From assembly GCF_023035295.1 (NCBI RefSeq), contig NZ_CP075076.1, positions 856,510 to 920,509 on the forward strand: 64,000 nt of DNA. The letters are read 5' to 3'. Positions 47,840 to 57,577 of the stretch are shown piece by piece. The notes below the pieces were generated by a model. That model made no database searches. It saw only the letters and a program-made list of their open reading frames with translations, and had not been told where the DNA came from. Source of the stretch: Borrelia coriaceae. GTDB taxonomy: Bacteria > Spirochaetota > Spirochaetia > Borreliales > Borreliaceae. The translations under genes and the position numbers were made by a program. Each line of letters opens with the position of its first letter. Within the stretch, counting starts at the first letter, position 1.

Positions 47840-50800
47840 TTCTGTTTTTATTAAGTATTTTTGATTGTTTTATTTTATTTTCTCAAGATGTTAATGATAA
47901 GAAAAGTTTGAAAAATCTCACTTTAATGCAAAAAGCTAATTTGAAAGAACTTGAACTGTCTAGTGATGAAGAGTTGAGGAAATGGGCATTAAAAGAAGGT
48001 ATTGAGGAAAAAGATGTATCTAAGATAAAGTCATTACTCTTGGAAAAATTTGGTATATCTCCTGATCTTTTTTCAAAAGACGGTAAAGATGGGGGCAGAT
48101 ATAAAATAGTCATCGAGAGTACTGATAACCTTGAAAATTTTACTTATGAGATGACTGAAGATGAAAATATCGTCTTTAAAGGCAAAGTTAATCTTATTAT
48201 TGAAGATATTAAAAATAATAAAAAACATAACATTAAGGGTGATAAAATTATTTTTAATAAAAATACCAAGAAGCTTTTCTCTACTGGGAATGTTAAGTAT
48301 AAGTTTGATTTAAGTACTGGTGAGAATTTATATTTTTATGGTAGTGAATTATTTATTGATTTTGATTCTCAGAATTTTTTACTCAAGAATGGAGTTATTC
48401 AAAAAAAAATTCATAAAAATTTAGTTGATCATATTGTTTCATTTGGAGGAAAAGTTTTAAGGAAATTAGATAATGATACAAATATATTAGAGAATGCTTT
48501 TATTACAACTAGTAAGATTCCAGAACCTTATTATTCTATTAGGGCTTCTAAGATATGGATTTTGCCATCTGGGGATTTTGGTATTCTAAATGCTTTGTTT
48601 TATATAGGGAGAGTGCCTATATTTTATCTTCCATTTTTTTTTAAACCAGGTGATAGTTTGTTTTTTAATCCGTCTTTAGGATACTTTGCAAGGAAAGGTC
48701 TTGCGCTTTTTAATACTGTATATTTACTTGGTCAAAAATCTGTTGATCCTGACAAGTCTTCTTTTTTAGATTTTGATTTTCATTTCGCACAAAATTCAGA
48801 TAAAAAAGCTTATATTAGAAATGGTTATTTAACTTATTTCTTTGCAGAGGATGTTGTTTTTAAAGTTAATAAAGACTATGTTAAATTGCTTTTTGATATT
48901 TATTCTAATTTGGGATTTTATTCAGGTGTTGATTTTAATTTAAGTAGTACTTTAGATTTTTTTAAAACTTTTGAGGGTAGTTTTGGCATAGGTTTGACAA
49001 GGACTATACATAAGCATAATTTCTCAGGTGTCTATCGTCCTTTTGCAAGGGATAGTATCAATTATTCACTTTTTAGTTTTGATAATATAAATAGGGGTGA
49101 CATATTTGGGTTTGAGGTTCCATTTAGGTATTTGTTTAAATCTAAATCCGAATTTTTAATCAGTGATGCACTTTTTTCAGTGATTTTTGAGCATTATTCA
49201 GATCCTTATGTGATGCTTGACTTTAAGGATAGATTAGAGAGTGCAACATTTTTTTCCATTTTGAGTCCTCTAAAAGATTCATCAGAAACTTCAAATATAA
49301 TAAGGACATTTGATTGGAAATTGTCTTCTTTTTATAATCGAACTTTTGATAATAATTCTCTTATTGATTATAGATTAAATAATCTTGGATTTACTTTTAA
49401 ACTAGCAGATTATGATAATATCTACGGAAAAAATGGTAGGGAACCTAAAGATATTCGGGATCCAACTAGAAAATGGTTTTATTTAGAGAGAATTTACCTA
49501 CCTTATATTGAGTTAAATTTTCAGAGAGATCTTTATAATAGGAATTGGGCTTTGTCTTCTGTTTCTAAGGATAAGGAAATAATTATGTTGCCCAAAGTCA
49601 AAGATATTGGGGATGATGTTGAGGATGGGAAGGATGATGGTGCCAAAAAATCTGAGGGAAAGAAAGATTTGACCAAAGATTTATATTTGTCTCCTAAGCC
49701 AATTGTCTTGAATGAGCTTAATAAGCAAGATTCTTTTTATATAAGACTTGGCATTAATCCTTATTTGAAAAATAATATATTTTTTGATGCTTCTAATATT
49801 AAGTCTCCCCAGGAGTTTAAATATGATGTTAAGACCTATTTGTTTGATGTTAAAAATAAAATAGATTTAAAATTTTATGCTGATTTTTATAATCGCTTTA
49901 TTACTTTTGAAGATGTTTTGTATCTTAATACTATTGAGTATAATCCCTTAGGCAAAGATTATAATTTAGTTGATAAGGATAAAAAGAGCGAGCATTCAGT
50001 TATTAATAAAATAAATTTAAATTTATTTCCTTTCATGATGTATCCTGCTTTTTCTCGAAGTAGTGTTAAGCTTGAAAACAAAGTTACTATTTATTCATTT
50101 GACAAAAAGTATGATAGAGATTCTAAAATATTGAGTGGTAAAAGTAATACCGTTTTTTGGAAAAGTCCTGAAACTTTTCATCAAGAATTTAATATTGGTT
50201 TAATTTATGACTATAGATTTTTTACTACTAGTCTTTCAAGTGTACTGAAAAATACTTTTGAACATATGCATGCTGCTTCTAAGCTTAAGTTTACATTGGA
50301 ATTTCCTTATTTATTACAAGAAGTAGGTGTTGGCATTAAATATGATAAAAAATTTAATGATGACAATAATAAGTCTTCTCTTAAAAAGACATCTGTTCAA
50401 AGATCTTTAAGTCCCTTGTCTCCTTATAAAGATTTGAAGATGAATCCTGCTTTATATTATAGGATAGAGCCAAGATATTTAGATTATTTAAAACTTGTTT
50501 TTCTGGCTGCTTATGATCCTTTAATCAATGGAATATCTGAACTTTTATTTAAGATTAATGCTTATGATTTTAGATTTGAATTTGAGATGAAAAATGATTT
50601 TGAGTATATATATGATAAACTGCTTGGAGATTTTGAGAAGGTGAGTTCTACAACTAAGATTATTCCGTATTCTTTGATGTTGCAGTACAAAAAAGATTTA
50701 TATGATTTTAAATTTTTTGATGAGAAATTTAAAATTGGACTAGGAACAGATATTGGGTGGAAGATGAATTTGCAAAAATTTGTCGATAATGAACTTTGGG

Positions 50801-51231
50801 CTGAATTTACTTTGAAGTTTAAGTATACTAAATTTTTTGAGTTGAATTTTTCCACTCGTTCTATTAATACAAAAACTTTTAGATACTTTGGGGGCTACAT
50901 GAGACAGCTTGATCTTGAATCTGTTAATCTTTTTGCAGATCTGTTTAAGTCATTTAATTTCTTTAATGTTCAGGATAGAAAGGATTCATTATTTAAAATT
51001 AAGAAAATTAGTACGAGCTTTAAATTTAATTTTTATGATTGGAAATTTGTTGGAGAGTATAGTTTAAGTCCAGATATTTTAAAGGATAATAGCGGTAGGT
51101 ATTCTGCTATTTGGAGAAATAATTTTTCAATTTATATTTCTTGGAATTTCTTTGAGCCTATTAAGTCGTCATTTGAAAATAATTCAAGTACTAATTATGA
51201 ACTTTTAGTTAACCGTAAGTCTAAGAAATAA
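47794..51231 (+). CDS. LptD/OstA-like outer-membrane protein
   Basis: An 1145-residue exported protein, BB_0838-like by position. A signal-type segment (FVILFLLSIFDCFILFSQ) is followed by an acidic helical region (about 35-90), then an OstA-like beta-jellyroll (VFKGKVNLIIEDIKNN, IIFNKNTKKLFSTGNVKY) and a long C-terminal part of alternating strands ending in NNFSIYISWNFFEPI, consistent with an LptD-type barrel. A Lys/Asp-rich loop lies near 600-625. LptD normally inserts lipopolysaccharide into the outer membrane, but Borrelia lacks it. The only usable start is ATG 47794, inside the uvrA end. Confidence 0.8.
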   Translation: MQEFLYGNVFKKSFVILFLLSIFDCFILFSQDVNDKKSLKNLTLMQKANLKELELSSDEELRKWALKEGIEEKDVSKIKSLLLEKFGISPDLFSKDGKDGGRYKIVIESTDNLENFTYEMTEDENIVFKGKVNLIIEDIKNNKKHNIKGDKIIFNKNTKKLFSTGNVKYKFDLSTGENLYFYGSELFIDFDSQNFLLKNGVIQKKIHKNLVDHIVSFGGKVLRKLDNDTNILENAFITTSKIPEPYYSIRASKIWILPSGDFGILNALFYIGRVPIFYLPFFFKPGDSLFFNPSLGYFARKGLALFNTVYLLGQKSVDPDKSSFLDFDFHFAQNSDKKAYIRNGYLTYFFAEDVVFKVNKDYVKLLFDIYSNLGFYSGVDFNLSSTLDFFKTFEGSFGIGLTRTIHKHNFSGVYRPFARDSINYSLFSFDNINRGDIFGFEVPFRYLFKSKSEFLISDALFSVIFEHYSDPYVMLDFKDRLESATFFSILSPLKDSSETSNIIRTFDWKLSSFYNRTFDNNSLIDYRLNNLGFTFKLADYDNIYGKNGREPKDIRDPTRKWFYLERIYLPYIELNFQRDLYNRNWALSSVSKDKEIIMLPKVKDIGDDVEDGKDDGAKKSEGKKDLTKDLYLSPKPIVLNELNKQDSFYIRLGINPYLKNNIFFDASNIKSPQEFKYDVKTYLFDVKNKIDLKFYADFYNRFITFEDVLYLNTIEYNPLGKDYNLVDKDKKSEHSVINKINLNLFPFMMYPAFSRSSVKLENKVTIYSFDKKYDRDSKILSGKSNTVFWKSPETFHQEFNIGLIYDYRFFTTSLSSVLKNTFEHMHAASKLKFTLEFPYLLQEVGVGIKYDKKFNDDNNKSSLKKTSVQRSLSPLSPYKDLKMNPALYYRIEPRYLDYLKLVFLAAYDPLINGISELLFKINAYDFRFEFEMKNDFEYIYDKLLGDFEKVSSTTKIIPYSLMLQYKKDLYDFKFFDEKFKIGLGTDIGWKMNLQKFVDNELWAEFTLKFKYTKFFELNFSTRSINTKTFRYFGGYMRQLDLESVNLFADLFKSFNFFNVQDRKDSLFKIKKISTSFKFNFYDWKFVGEYSLSPDILKDNSGRYSAIWRNNFSIYISWNFFEPIKSSFENNSSTNYELLVNRKSKK

Positions 51232-51493
51232 TAGGAAGTTTTTAGCGAATAATACCTGATAATGTCTATTGTAAGTGTTTTTTTATAAATTTGGACTTTG
51301 TTATATTTGCATAATTTTTGATATTAGGATGTCAATGGTGTGGGTTAATATTAATTTCTATTATGCGATGTTCTTAGAATTTAAATTTTTATTTTATCAG
51401 TTAATTTATTTATAGGAACTTATGGAGCAGCATTTTTGTGCATGTTGAAAAGTATTTTTTTCAGTATGTGTTTAGTTTTATATAAGTATTGTT

Positions 51494-52081
51494 TTACTTT
51501 TTGTGAAAACCAAGATCTGCGATATTGTTATCTCCTGATATCAATAATACTTCTCCCCCTTTTTCCTCGAAAATATGTCTTAATTTAGTCACATTTTGAA
51601 TTAATTTGATAGTATTTGTGTTTAAGTTTTTGTTGAAAAATCCTTTAGACCAATAGTCAATTACAAGTTTACTGTCTCCAAATATTTTTTTTTGCTCTTC
51701 TTGTAGTGCTATCTTGAGCGCTATATATAATCCTAAGAGTTCGCCATAATTGTTGCTAATCCCATCAAAATTTTTGACATAATAATTGTTATGCTCATTA
51801 ATTAGATTTTGATCGATTACCTTATTTATTATGGATATTCCTTTTTCATTAACAACTTTAATTTCGACTCCTTTGCCTCTTCCAGTGCCAGAGTCAAAGT
51901 ATATTCCTGTTGGGTAAACGTCTCTTTTTCCATCTCTTGAGAGCCAATTTTTTGCCTCTTCTTTTGTTTTGAAGCTTTTTATTTTATTTTTTTGTCCTGT
52001 AATTGTTTTTTTGCATTCTTCCCAAGATGTAAAGATCATTTTTTCCTTGTCGTTTAATATGCATGCATAATATTTTTTCAT
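51494..52081 (-). CDS. Ribonuclease H with N-terminal viroplasmin-type domain
   Basis: A 195-residue RNase HI-type protein. Residues 1-50 (KKYYACILNDKEKMIFTSWE, then SFKTKEEAKNWL) match the small RNA/DNA hybrid-binding domain named after caulimovirus viroplasmin. The catalytic domain shows GIYFDSGTGRG (first Asp), NNYGELLGLYIAL (Glu), FGDSKLVIDYW (Asp) and SGDNNIADLGFH (last Asp). It removes RNA from RNA-DNA hybrids. It starts 6 bases after the YiiX-type lipoprotein stop, so the two form an operon. Confidence 0.9.
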   Translation of the reverse strand: MKKYYACILNDKEKMIFTSWEECKKTITGQKNKIKSFKTKEEAKNWLSRDGKRDVYPTGIYFDSGTGRGKGVEIKVVNEKGISIINKVIDQNLINEHNNYYVKNFDGISNNYGELLGLYIALKIALQEEQKKIFGDSKLVIDYWSKGFFNKNLNTNTIKLIQNVTKLRHIFEEKGGEVLLISGDNNIADLGFHKK

Positions 52082-52087
52082 GTTGAA

Positions 52088-53674
52088 TTAACTTCCTAGA
52101 CACCAAGCATTAATTATATTGCAAGGGCTGCCAAATCTTTTTGAATTTGCACTTTTCATTTCTATTGAATCTTTGATTTCTTTATTATACCCAATAAATT
52201 TTTCTCTAAGAGTTGGTTTAATGATTCTTTTTGGTAGCATACTGGGAAATATTCCTGATATTGTATATGACATATAAAAATCGTAAGCAGCCGCGTTTAT
52301 TTCTCCAGGAGTCACTACCCCAGATACTTCATAATTTCTTGAGACATTAAGACCAGCCATTCTGTATGTTGTGTCAACTACTAGTGAACAATAAGTTTTA
52401 TGGTGAATCTCTTCAAGATTCATTGAGTCAGTCCACATGTTAGAAGATAGCAGGGGTACCATATACCCAAAATTATTGTCAACATATCTGTTTCTGGCAA
52501 AATTTATTGCTTTTTGAATAGTTCTTTTATCTGTTATGGGTGAAAATATTTTTAATATCCTTGATTGTACATAAGTTGTAAGTTTTTCATAACCTGAACC
52601 CTGAACAGATGCTGTGTCGAATTTGATTTGATTGCTTGTGATTACTGATTTTATGTCAAAGCTGTTTTCTCCTTTAAAGGCAATTTTTTTTGTATTATCA
52701 TACTTATCAGCATCGAATATTCCTGTGTGTTGCCAAAAATAGAAGAAGTCAGTCCAATCTATTTTTGGTTTTATTAGCAGTATGTCTCCATTTGATAGTA
52801 TGGATCTTAGTTTTTGAGGTGTTATTTCCATTCCTGTTTCTGGATCTATGATATTAGGGATTAAGCTGTGATTGTTATTTGAGTGTTGTGATTCTTTTGG
52901 ATAATATGAGTTATTATATTCGTCAGCAATTTTTTGTTTTTGTAATATTTCTTTTATTTTATTGTTTTCAATTTGTAAGTGAAGCATAAATTTTGTAAAG
53001 TATTGTTTGTCTTTAATTTTTAATAATTGATTTGCTATTATGTGGGGCGATATGTATTCTATTCCATTGATTATATCTTTGTTGACAGTATAATTATTTT
53101 TGATTGCTTTAGGGAAAAAAGAATTAATATTTTCAATGGGTATATATCCCATATTTTTTTCATAGAATATTTCTTCTAGTGATGCTAGAATTTCTCTTTC
53201 TAAATGTATTTGTGATTCTGTTAACTCTGTAAAGTTTTTATCAAGTGAGTTTGGTTGGATTTCATCAAATTTTTTTCTAAAACTTGTATCAACTTTAATG
53301 ATTAAATATCCATTTACATTACTTTGTTCAAGAAATTTTTTCCATTCTTGTGAATTATTTAGGTGTCTTTGGTAAGCTAGTAGGTAATTTTTTATTTCTT
53401 CTATTTTTTGGGGGCTTATTTTTAAATCTACTGCTAGTGTTTTTAATAAATTGGGAGATTCTGTGTGTTCTAGTATTGTGTCTATTAGATGTGTTGGTAT
53501 GTGATAGGTAGTGTATGTCATATTAGTTACGAGGGCATGGTTAGGTGGATAGTGGTGTGTTAATAGTATATTATTTGAACTTTTATTTTGCTGTGCACTG
53601 TTGCTAAATAAAGAACATGAGCTTATTAGGTATAGGTTTATTAAATTGATAAATATATATGTAACATATTGCAT
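52088..53674 (-). CDS. Lipoprotein with YiiX/YebB-like (permuted NlpC/P60) hydrolase domain
   Basis: A 528-residue protein. The signal ends LYLISSC, a good lipobox (Cys near residue 20). The first half is helical and unassigned. From about residue 290 comes a permuted NlpC/P60 domain: NGDILLIKP, then FWQHTGIFDAD (catalytic His), and HHKTYCSLVVDTTYRMAG (catalytic Cys), as in YiiX-type cysteine hydrolases. Such enzymes cut peptide or amide bonds, often in cell-wall material; the substrate here is unknown. It is divergent from arcA, and its -10-like TATAAT overlaps an ARG-box-like sequence. Confidence 0.8.
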   Translation of the reverse strand: MQYVTYIFINLINLYLISSCSLFSNSAQQNKSSNNILLTHHYPPNHALVTNMTYTTYHIPTHLIDTILEHTESPNLLKTLAVDLKISPQKIEEIKNYLLAYQRHLNNSQEWKKFLEQSNVNGYLIIKVDTSFRKKFDEIQPNSLDKNFTELTESQIHLEREILASLEEIFYEKNMGYIPIENINSFFPKAIKNNYTVNKDIINGIEYISPHIIANQLLKIKDKQYFTKFMLHLQIENNKIKEILQKQKIADEYNNSYYPKESQHSNNNHSLIPNIIDPETGMEITPQKLRSILSNGDILLIKPKIDWTDFFYFWQHTGIFDADKYDNTKKIAFKGENSFDIKSVITSNQIKFDTASVQGSGYEKLTTYVQSRILKIFSPITDKRTIQKAINFARNRYVDNNFGYMVPLLSSNMWTDSMNLEEIHHKTYCSLVVDTTYRMAGLNVSRNYEVSGVVTPGEINAAAYDFYMSYTISGIFPSMLPKRIIKPTLREKFIGYNKEIKDSIEMKSANSKRFGSPCNIINAWCLGS

Positions 53675-53690
53675 GTCAATATTTTATCAT

Positions 53691-53708
53691 ATTGAATTAA
53701 TTATTATA
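53691..53708. promoter_or_regulatory. ARG-box-like sequence between the YiiX lipoprotein gene and arcA
   Basis: ATTGAATTAATTATTATA fits the ArgR/AhrC operator consensus (WNTGAATWWWWATTCANW) at 16 of 18 places, differing only where CA is expected. It lies upstream of the arginine deiminase genes, where such control would make sense, and overlaps a TATAAT on the minus strand. In an AT-rich genome a near match can arise by chance, so this is tentative. Confidence 0.3.
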
Positions 53709-53739
53709 CCCTTTGTTTTTTTTATAGGTTTTAATTATG

Positions 53740-53768
53740 TTGATTTTTTATTCTTTAAGTTTTAATAT
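53740..53768 (+). promoter_or_regulatory. Predicted promoter for the arc operon
   Basis: TTGATT at 53740-53745 and TAATAT at 53763-53768 are spaced by 17 bases. Transcription would start near 53775, giving a very A/T-rich leader of about 54 bases before arcA. Confidence 0.42.
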
Positions 53769-53828
53769 ATTAATTAATTTTAATTAAATTAAAAATTTTT
53801 AAAATTTTTTAAAACAGAGGTTTTTGTT

Positions 53829-55058
53829 ATGCAATATTCAAAACCAATAAATGTATTTTCAGAAATAGGTCGTTTAAAGAGGGTTTTGCTACATAGGCCA
53901 GGGGGGGAATTAGAAAACCTAACTCCTTCAATAATGAAGCGGTTATTGTTTGATGATATTCCTTATCTTGAAGTGGCGAGGCAAGAACATGATGCTTTTG
54001 CGGATATTTTAAGGAATAATGGAGTTGAGGTTGTTTATATTGAGGATTTAATGAGTGAGACTATTTCTAAGTGTGATGGTATTAAAGAACAGTTTATATC
54101 TCAATTTATTCTTGAAGCAGGGATTAGGACTGAAAATAAGACTAAAGCTTTGAAAGATTATTTTTATAATATGTCTGTTGAAGATATGATTTTAAAGATG
54201 ATAGCTGGGATTACAAGGGATGATCTTACGCATTATAAATCTAATTCTCTGAATTCTTTAGTAAACAGTGAATATCCTTTAATTGTTGATCCTATGCCCA
54301 ATATGCTTTTTACAAGAGATCCTTTTGCGAGTGTTGGTCATGGTATAACAATAAATAGGATGCAAACTAGGACTAGACGTAGGGAAACAATATTTGCAGA
54401 ATATATTTTTAAATATCATCCTATTTATAGAGACAATGTTCCTATATGGTATACTAGGGATGAAGATACTGCGCTGGAGGGGGGGGATGAGTTAGTTTTA
54501 AGTCGGGAAGTTTTAGCCATTGGTGTTTCTGAGAGAACAGAATCTGAATCTGTTGAAAAAGTAGCCCGCAACCTTTTTGAACAAAAAACATCTTTTAATA
54601 CTATTTTAGCTTTTCAAATTCCTCAAAGTAGGGCTTATATGCATTTAGATACGGTTTTTACCCAAATAGATCATAATACTTTTACAAGTTTTACTAGTGA
54701 TGATATGAAATTTACAATTTATGCTTTGACTTATGATTTTGGTTCTGGCAGTATTAAGGTTAAAAGTGAAAAGGCTAAATTGGAAGATATTTTAGGATTC
54801 TATCTTGGATGTAAGGCTAATATAATAAAGTGTGCTGGAGGAGATTTGATTCATGGGGCAAGGGAACAGTGGAATGATGGTGCTAACACTTTGGCAATAG
54901 CACCTGGGGAAGTAGTAGTTTATTCTAGAAATCATGTAACTAATAGGTTGCTAGAAGAATTTGGGATTAAGGTTTATATAATTCCCTCTAGTGAGCTTTC
55001 ACGAGGAAGGGGAGGACCTAGATGTATGTCTATGCCTTTGATAAGGGAAGATATTTAG
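53829..55058 (+). CDS. arcA: Arginine deiminase
   Basis: ArcA hydrolyses arginine to citrulline and ammonia, step one of the arginine deiminase pathway. The 409-residue protein has all the amidinotransferase-fold active-site blocks: [33 protein letters not shown] (His/Asp) and [17 protein letters not shown] with the catalytic Cys near residue 399. GAGG precedes the ATG by about 9 bases. arcB follows after 19 bases. In B. burgdorferi the arc region has been linked to arginine use and acid or nitrogen metabolism. Confidence 0.98.
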   Translation: MQYSKPINVFSEIGRLKRVLLHRPGGELENLTPSIMKRLLFDDIPYLEVARQEHDAFADILRNNGVEVVYIEDLMSETISKCDGIKEQFISQFILEAGIRTENKTKALKDYFYNMSVEDMILKMIAGITRDDLTHYKSNSLNSLVNSEYPLIVDPMPNMLFTRDPFASVGHGITINRMQTRTRRRETIFAEYIFKYHPIYRDNVPIWYTRDEDTALEGGDELVLSREVLAIGVSERTESESVEKVARNLFEQKTSFNTILAFQIPQSRAYMHLDTVFTQIDHNTFTSFTSDDMKFTIYALTYDFGSGSIKVKSEKAKLEDILGFYLGCKANIIKCAGGDLIHGAREQWNDGANTLAIAPGEVVVYSRNHVTNRLLEEFGIKVYIIPSSELSRGRGGPRCMSMPLIREDI

Positions 55059-55077
55059 TTTAATGGGGGATATATTT

Positions 55078-56073
55078 ATGTATAATTTACAAGACAATTT
55101 ACGAAACAAAAGTTTTTTAAGGCTTTTGGACTTTACTCAAGAAGATATTAGATATTTACTTGATTTATCTCATAGTTTAAAGAAAGCTAAGTATTCAGGA
55201 CTTGAAGAACAAAAGCTTAAGAGAAAAAATATAGCTATAATTTTTGAGAAAGATTCAACAAGGACAAGGTGTGCATTTGAAGTTGCTGCTTATGATCAGG
55301 GCGCCCATGTTACTTATTTAGGGCCATCAGGTAGTCAGATAGGTAAAAAGGAGTCGATAGCAGATACTGCAAGAGTATTGGGGAGAATGTATGATGCTAT
55401 TGAATTTAGAGGGTTTGATCAAAAATCTGTTGAAGATTTAGCTAAGTATTCTAATGTTCCAGTTTATAATGGCTTAACAGATGTTGCCCACCCAACCCAA
55501 GTACTTGCTGATTTTATGACTATTGAAGAGCATAAAGGATGTTTGAAAAATTTGAAGATGGTATTTTGTGGCGATGGTAGAAATAATGTTGCTAGTTCTT
55601 TAATGGAGGGATGTGCTATTATGGGAATGGATTTTAGGATATTTGCACCAAGAGAACTTTACCCAGATCCAGAATTGGTAGCTAAGGTAAGATTGATAAC
55701 TGATAAGAGTGGTGGCAATATTACTATTTCTAGTTGTATGGAAGAAACAGTTGGGGATGCTGATATTGTTTATACTGATGTTTGGGTGTCTATGGGTGAA
55801 ACTAATTGGAATGAGAGAATTAAATTGTTAAAACCATATCAAGTGAATAGTAAACTTATGAAATTGGCAAAGGAGGATGCGGTATTTATGCATTGTTTGC
55901 CTGCTTTTCATGATTTAAATACGGTGCTTGGTAATGAAATATTTGATAAGTATGGTCTTGAAGGTATTGAAGTTACTCATGATGTCTTTGAAAGCGGCCA
56001 ATCTGTTGTTTTTGATGAGGCTGAGAATAGATTACATACTATTAAGGCTGTAATGGTTGGAACTTTGGGATAA
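55078..56073 (+). CDS. arcB: Ornithine carbamoyltransferase, catabolic
   Basis: ArcB phosphorolyses citrulline to ornithine and carbamoyl phosphate. The 331-residue protein has the carbamoyl-phosphate site [20 protein letters not shown] (STRTR), the HPTQ motif in [19 protein letters not shown], and MHCLPAFHD (HCLP). ATG at 55078 is chosen over an in-frame ATG at 55063 because GGGGGA lies 8 bases before it. Its place between arcA and arcD points to the catabolic direction. Confidence 0.97.
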   Translation: MYNLQDNLRNKSFLRLLDFTQEDIRYLLDLSHSLKKAKYSGLEEQKLKRKNIAIIFEKDSTRTRCAFEVAAYDQGAHVTYLGPSGSQIGKKESIADTARVLGRMYDAIEFRGFDQKSVEDLAKYSNVPVYNGLTDVAHPTQVLADFMTIEEHKGCLKNLKMVFCGDGRNNVASSLMEGCAIMGMDFRIFAPRELYPDPELVAKVRLITDKSGGNITISSCMEETVGDADIVYTDVWVSMGETNWNERIKLLKPYQVNSKLMKLAKEDAVFMHCLPAFHDLNTVLGNEIFDKYGLEGIEVTHDVFESGQSVVFDEAENRLHTIKAVMVGTLG

Positions 56074-56126
56074 TTAGTGTATAAATTTTAGATTATGCTA
56101 ATTTAAAGTTTATTAGGAGAGATAAG

Positions 56127-57542
56127 ATGGTTAAGAAGAGTAAAATGCCAAGTAGTTTTACAATAATATTTGCTTTAATAGTATTTATGACTATATTGAC
56201 TTATGTGGTTCCTGCTGGTGAATTTTCTAAGGAAATGAAAGAAGTTAATGGAAATTTACAAGAAGTTGTTGTGGCTGGAACTTATCGTACAGTAGAAAGG
56301 GCTTCTAGAGGATTTTTAGATGGTATTTTTACTATTTTAACAGCAATGGCTAAAGGTATGGAGCATGCTGTTGAAGTTATTGTATTTGTTTTGATTGTTG
56401 GTGGGGCTTATGGAGTTATTTTAGGAACTGGTGCTGTTGATGCGGGAATAGCTGCAGCAATTAAGAAAATGGGAAATAAGGATAAACTTTTGATACCATT
56501 AATGATGTTTGTTTTCTCCATAGGAGGGACCATAACAGGTATGTATGAGGAGACTCTTCCATTTTATCTTATTATGATCCCATTAGTAATAGCCTTAGGC
56601 TATGATAGTATTGTAGCTGTTGCAATTATTGGATTGGGTGCTGGTGTTGGAACTATGGCATCTACTATTAATCCATTTGCTACAGGAATAGCAGCAGCAA
56701 TAGCTGGTATTGAAATAAAGGATGGTTTTTATTTCCGTATTATTTTATATATAGTTTCTGTGTTTACAGCTATAGTTTATGTATTGATATATGCGATTAG
56801 GGTAAAGGAGGATCCTAAGAGATCTATAGTGTATGAACAAAGAGAGGACCATTATAATGTGTTTGTTAAAAGTAAGATGGGAGATAAGGGTAATAGTATG
56901 CCGGAGTTTACAAATAGACGAAAGATTGTATTGGTTTTATATGGAGTGATGATTGTATTTTTAATATATAGTATTTTAGAGCTTAGTTGGTGGATGCAAG
57001 AGATGACAATGTTATATCTTGGTACAGCAATTTTATCAGCGTTTATATGTAAGATGAGCGAATTACAGATGTGGGAAACATTTGTAGAGGGAGCTAAAGA
57101 TATGATGACAGCCGCGCTTATTATAGGTATGGCTCGAGGAGTGATGATAATAGCTGACGAGGGAATGATTACGGGAACGATATTAAATGCAGCATCAGAA
57201 TTTTTGTATGGGGTACCTAAAGGTATGTTTATAATATTAAATGAGCTTGTACAGATGTGTATAGGTTTTATTGTTCCTTCATCATCAGGTCATGCAAGTC
57301 TAACGATGTCAATGATGGCTCCATTAGCCGATTTTTTAGATATGCCAAGATCATCAGTTGTTTTGAGTATGCAAACAGCATCAGGTCTAGTTAATTTATT
57401 AACTCCAACAAGTGGGGTTATAATGGCGGTATTGGGTATTGCAAGGATCAGTTATGGTAGTTGGTTTAAATTTGTGATGCCAATATTTTTGATTGAATTT
57501 GTAATATGTATTTTAGTGATAATGGCAAATGTGTATTTATAA
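56127..57542 (+). CDS. arcD: YfcC-family permease, probable arginine/ornithine antiporter
   Basis: A 471-residue, roughly 12-segment membrane protein of the YfcC (C4-dicarboxylate/basic amino acid, AbgT-like) family: TYVVPAGEFSKEMKEVNG, GAYGVILGTGAVDAGIAAAI, GGTITGMYEETLPFYLIMIP, GLGAGVGTMASTINPFATGI and IVPSSSGHASLTMSMMAPLA are the conserved blocks. In the arc operon it would import arginine in exchange for ornithine; that is inferred from context, since family members vary in substrate. AGGAGA lies 7 bases before the ATG. Confidence 0.86.
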   Translation: MVKKSKMPSSFTIIFALIVFMTILTYVVPAGEFSKEMKEVNGNLQEVVVAGTYRTVERASRGFLDGIFTILTAMAKGMEHAVEVIVFVLIVGGAYGVILGTGAVDAGIAAAIKKMGNKDKLLIPLMMFVFSIGGTITGMYEETLPFYLIMIPLVIALGYDSIVAVAIIGLGAGVGTMASTINPFATGIAAAIAGIEIKDGFYFRIILYIVSVFTAIVYVLIYAIRVKEDPKRSIVYEQREDHYNVFVKSKMGDKGNSMPEFTNRRKIVLVLYGVMIVFLIYSILELSWWMQEMTMLYLGTAILSAFICKMSELQMWETFVEGAKDMMTAALIIGMARGVMIIADEGMITGTILNAASEFLYGVPKGMFIILNELVQMCIGFIVPSSSGHASLTMSMMAPLADFLDMPRSSVVLSMQTASGLVNLLTPTSGVIMAVLGIARISYGSWFKFVMPIFLIEFVICILVIMANVYL

Positions 57543-57577
57543 TATATATAAATTAGATATAAATTAGGGGAATATTT

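Noticed and set aside
51232-51493. Possible small gene or RNA between the LptD-like gene and RNase H
   Set aside because: Stops in all frames, no convincing stem-loop; only scattered AT-rich sequence.
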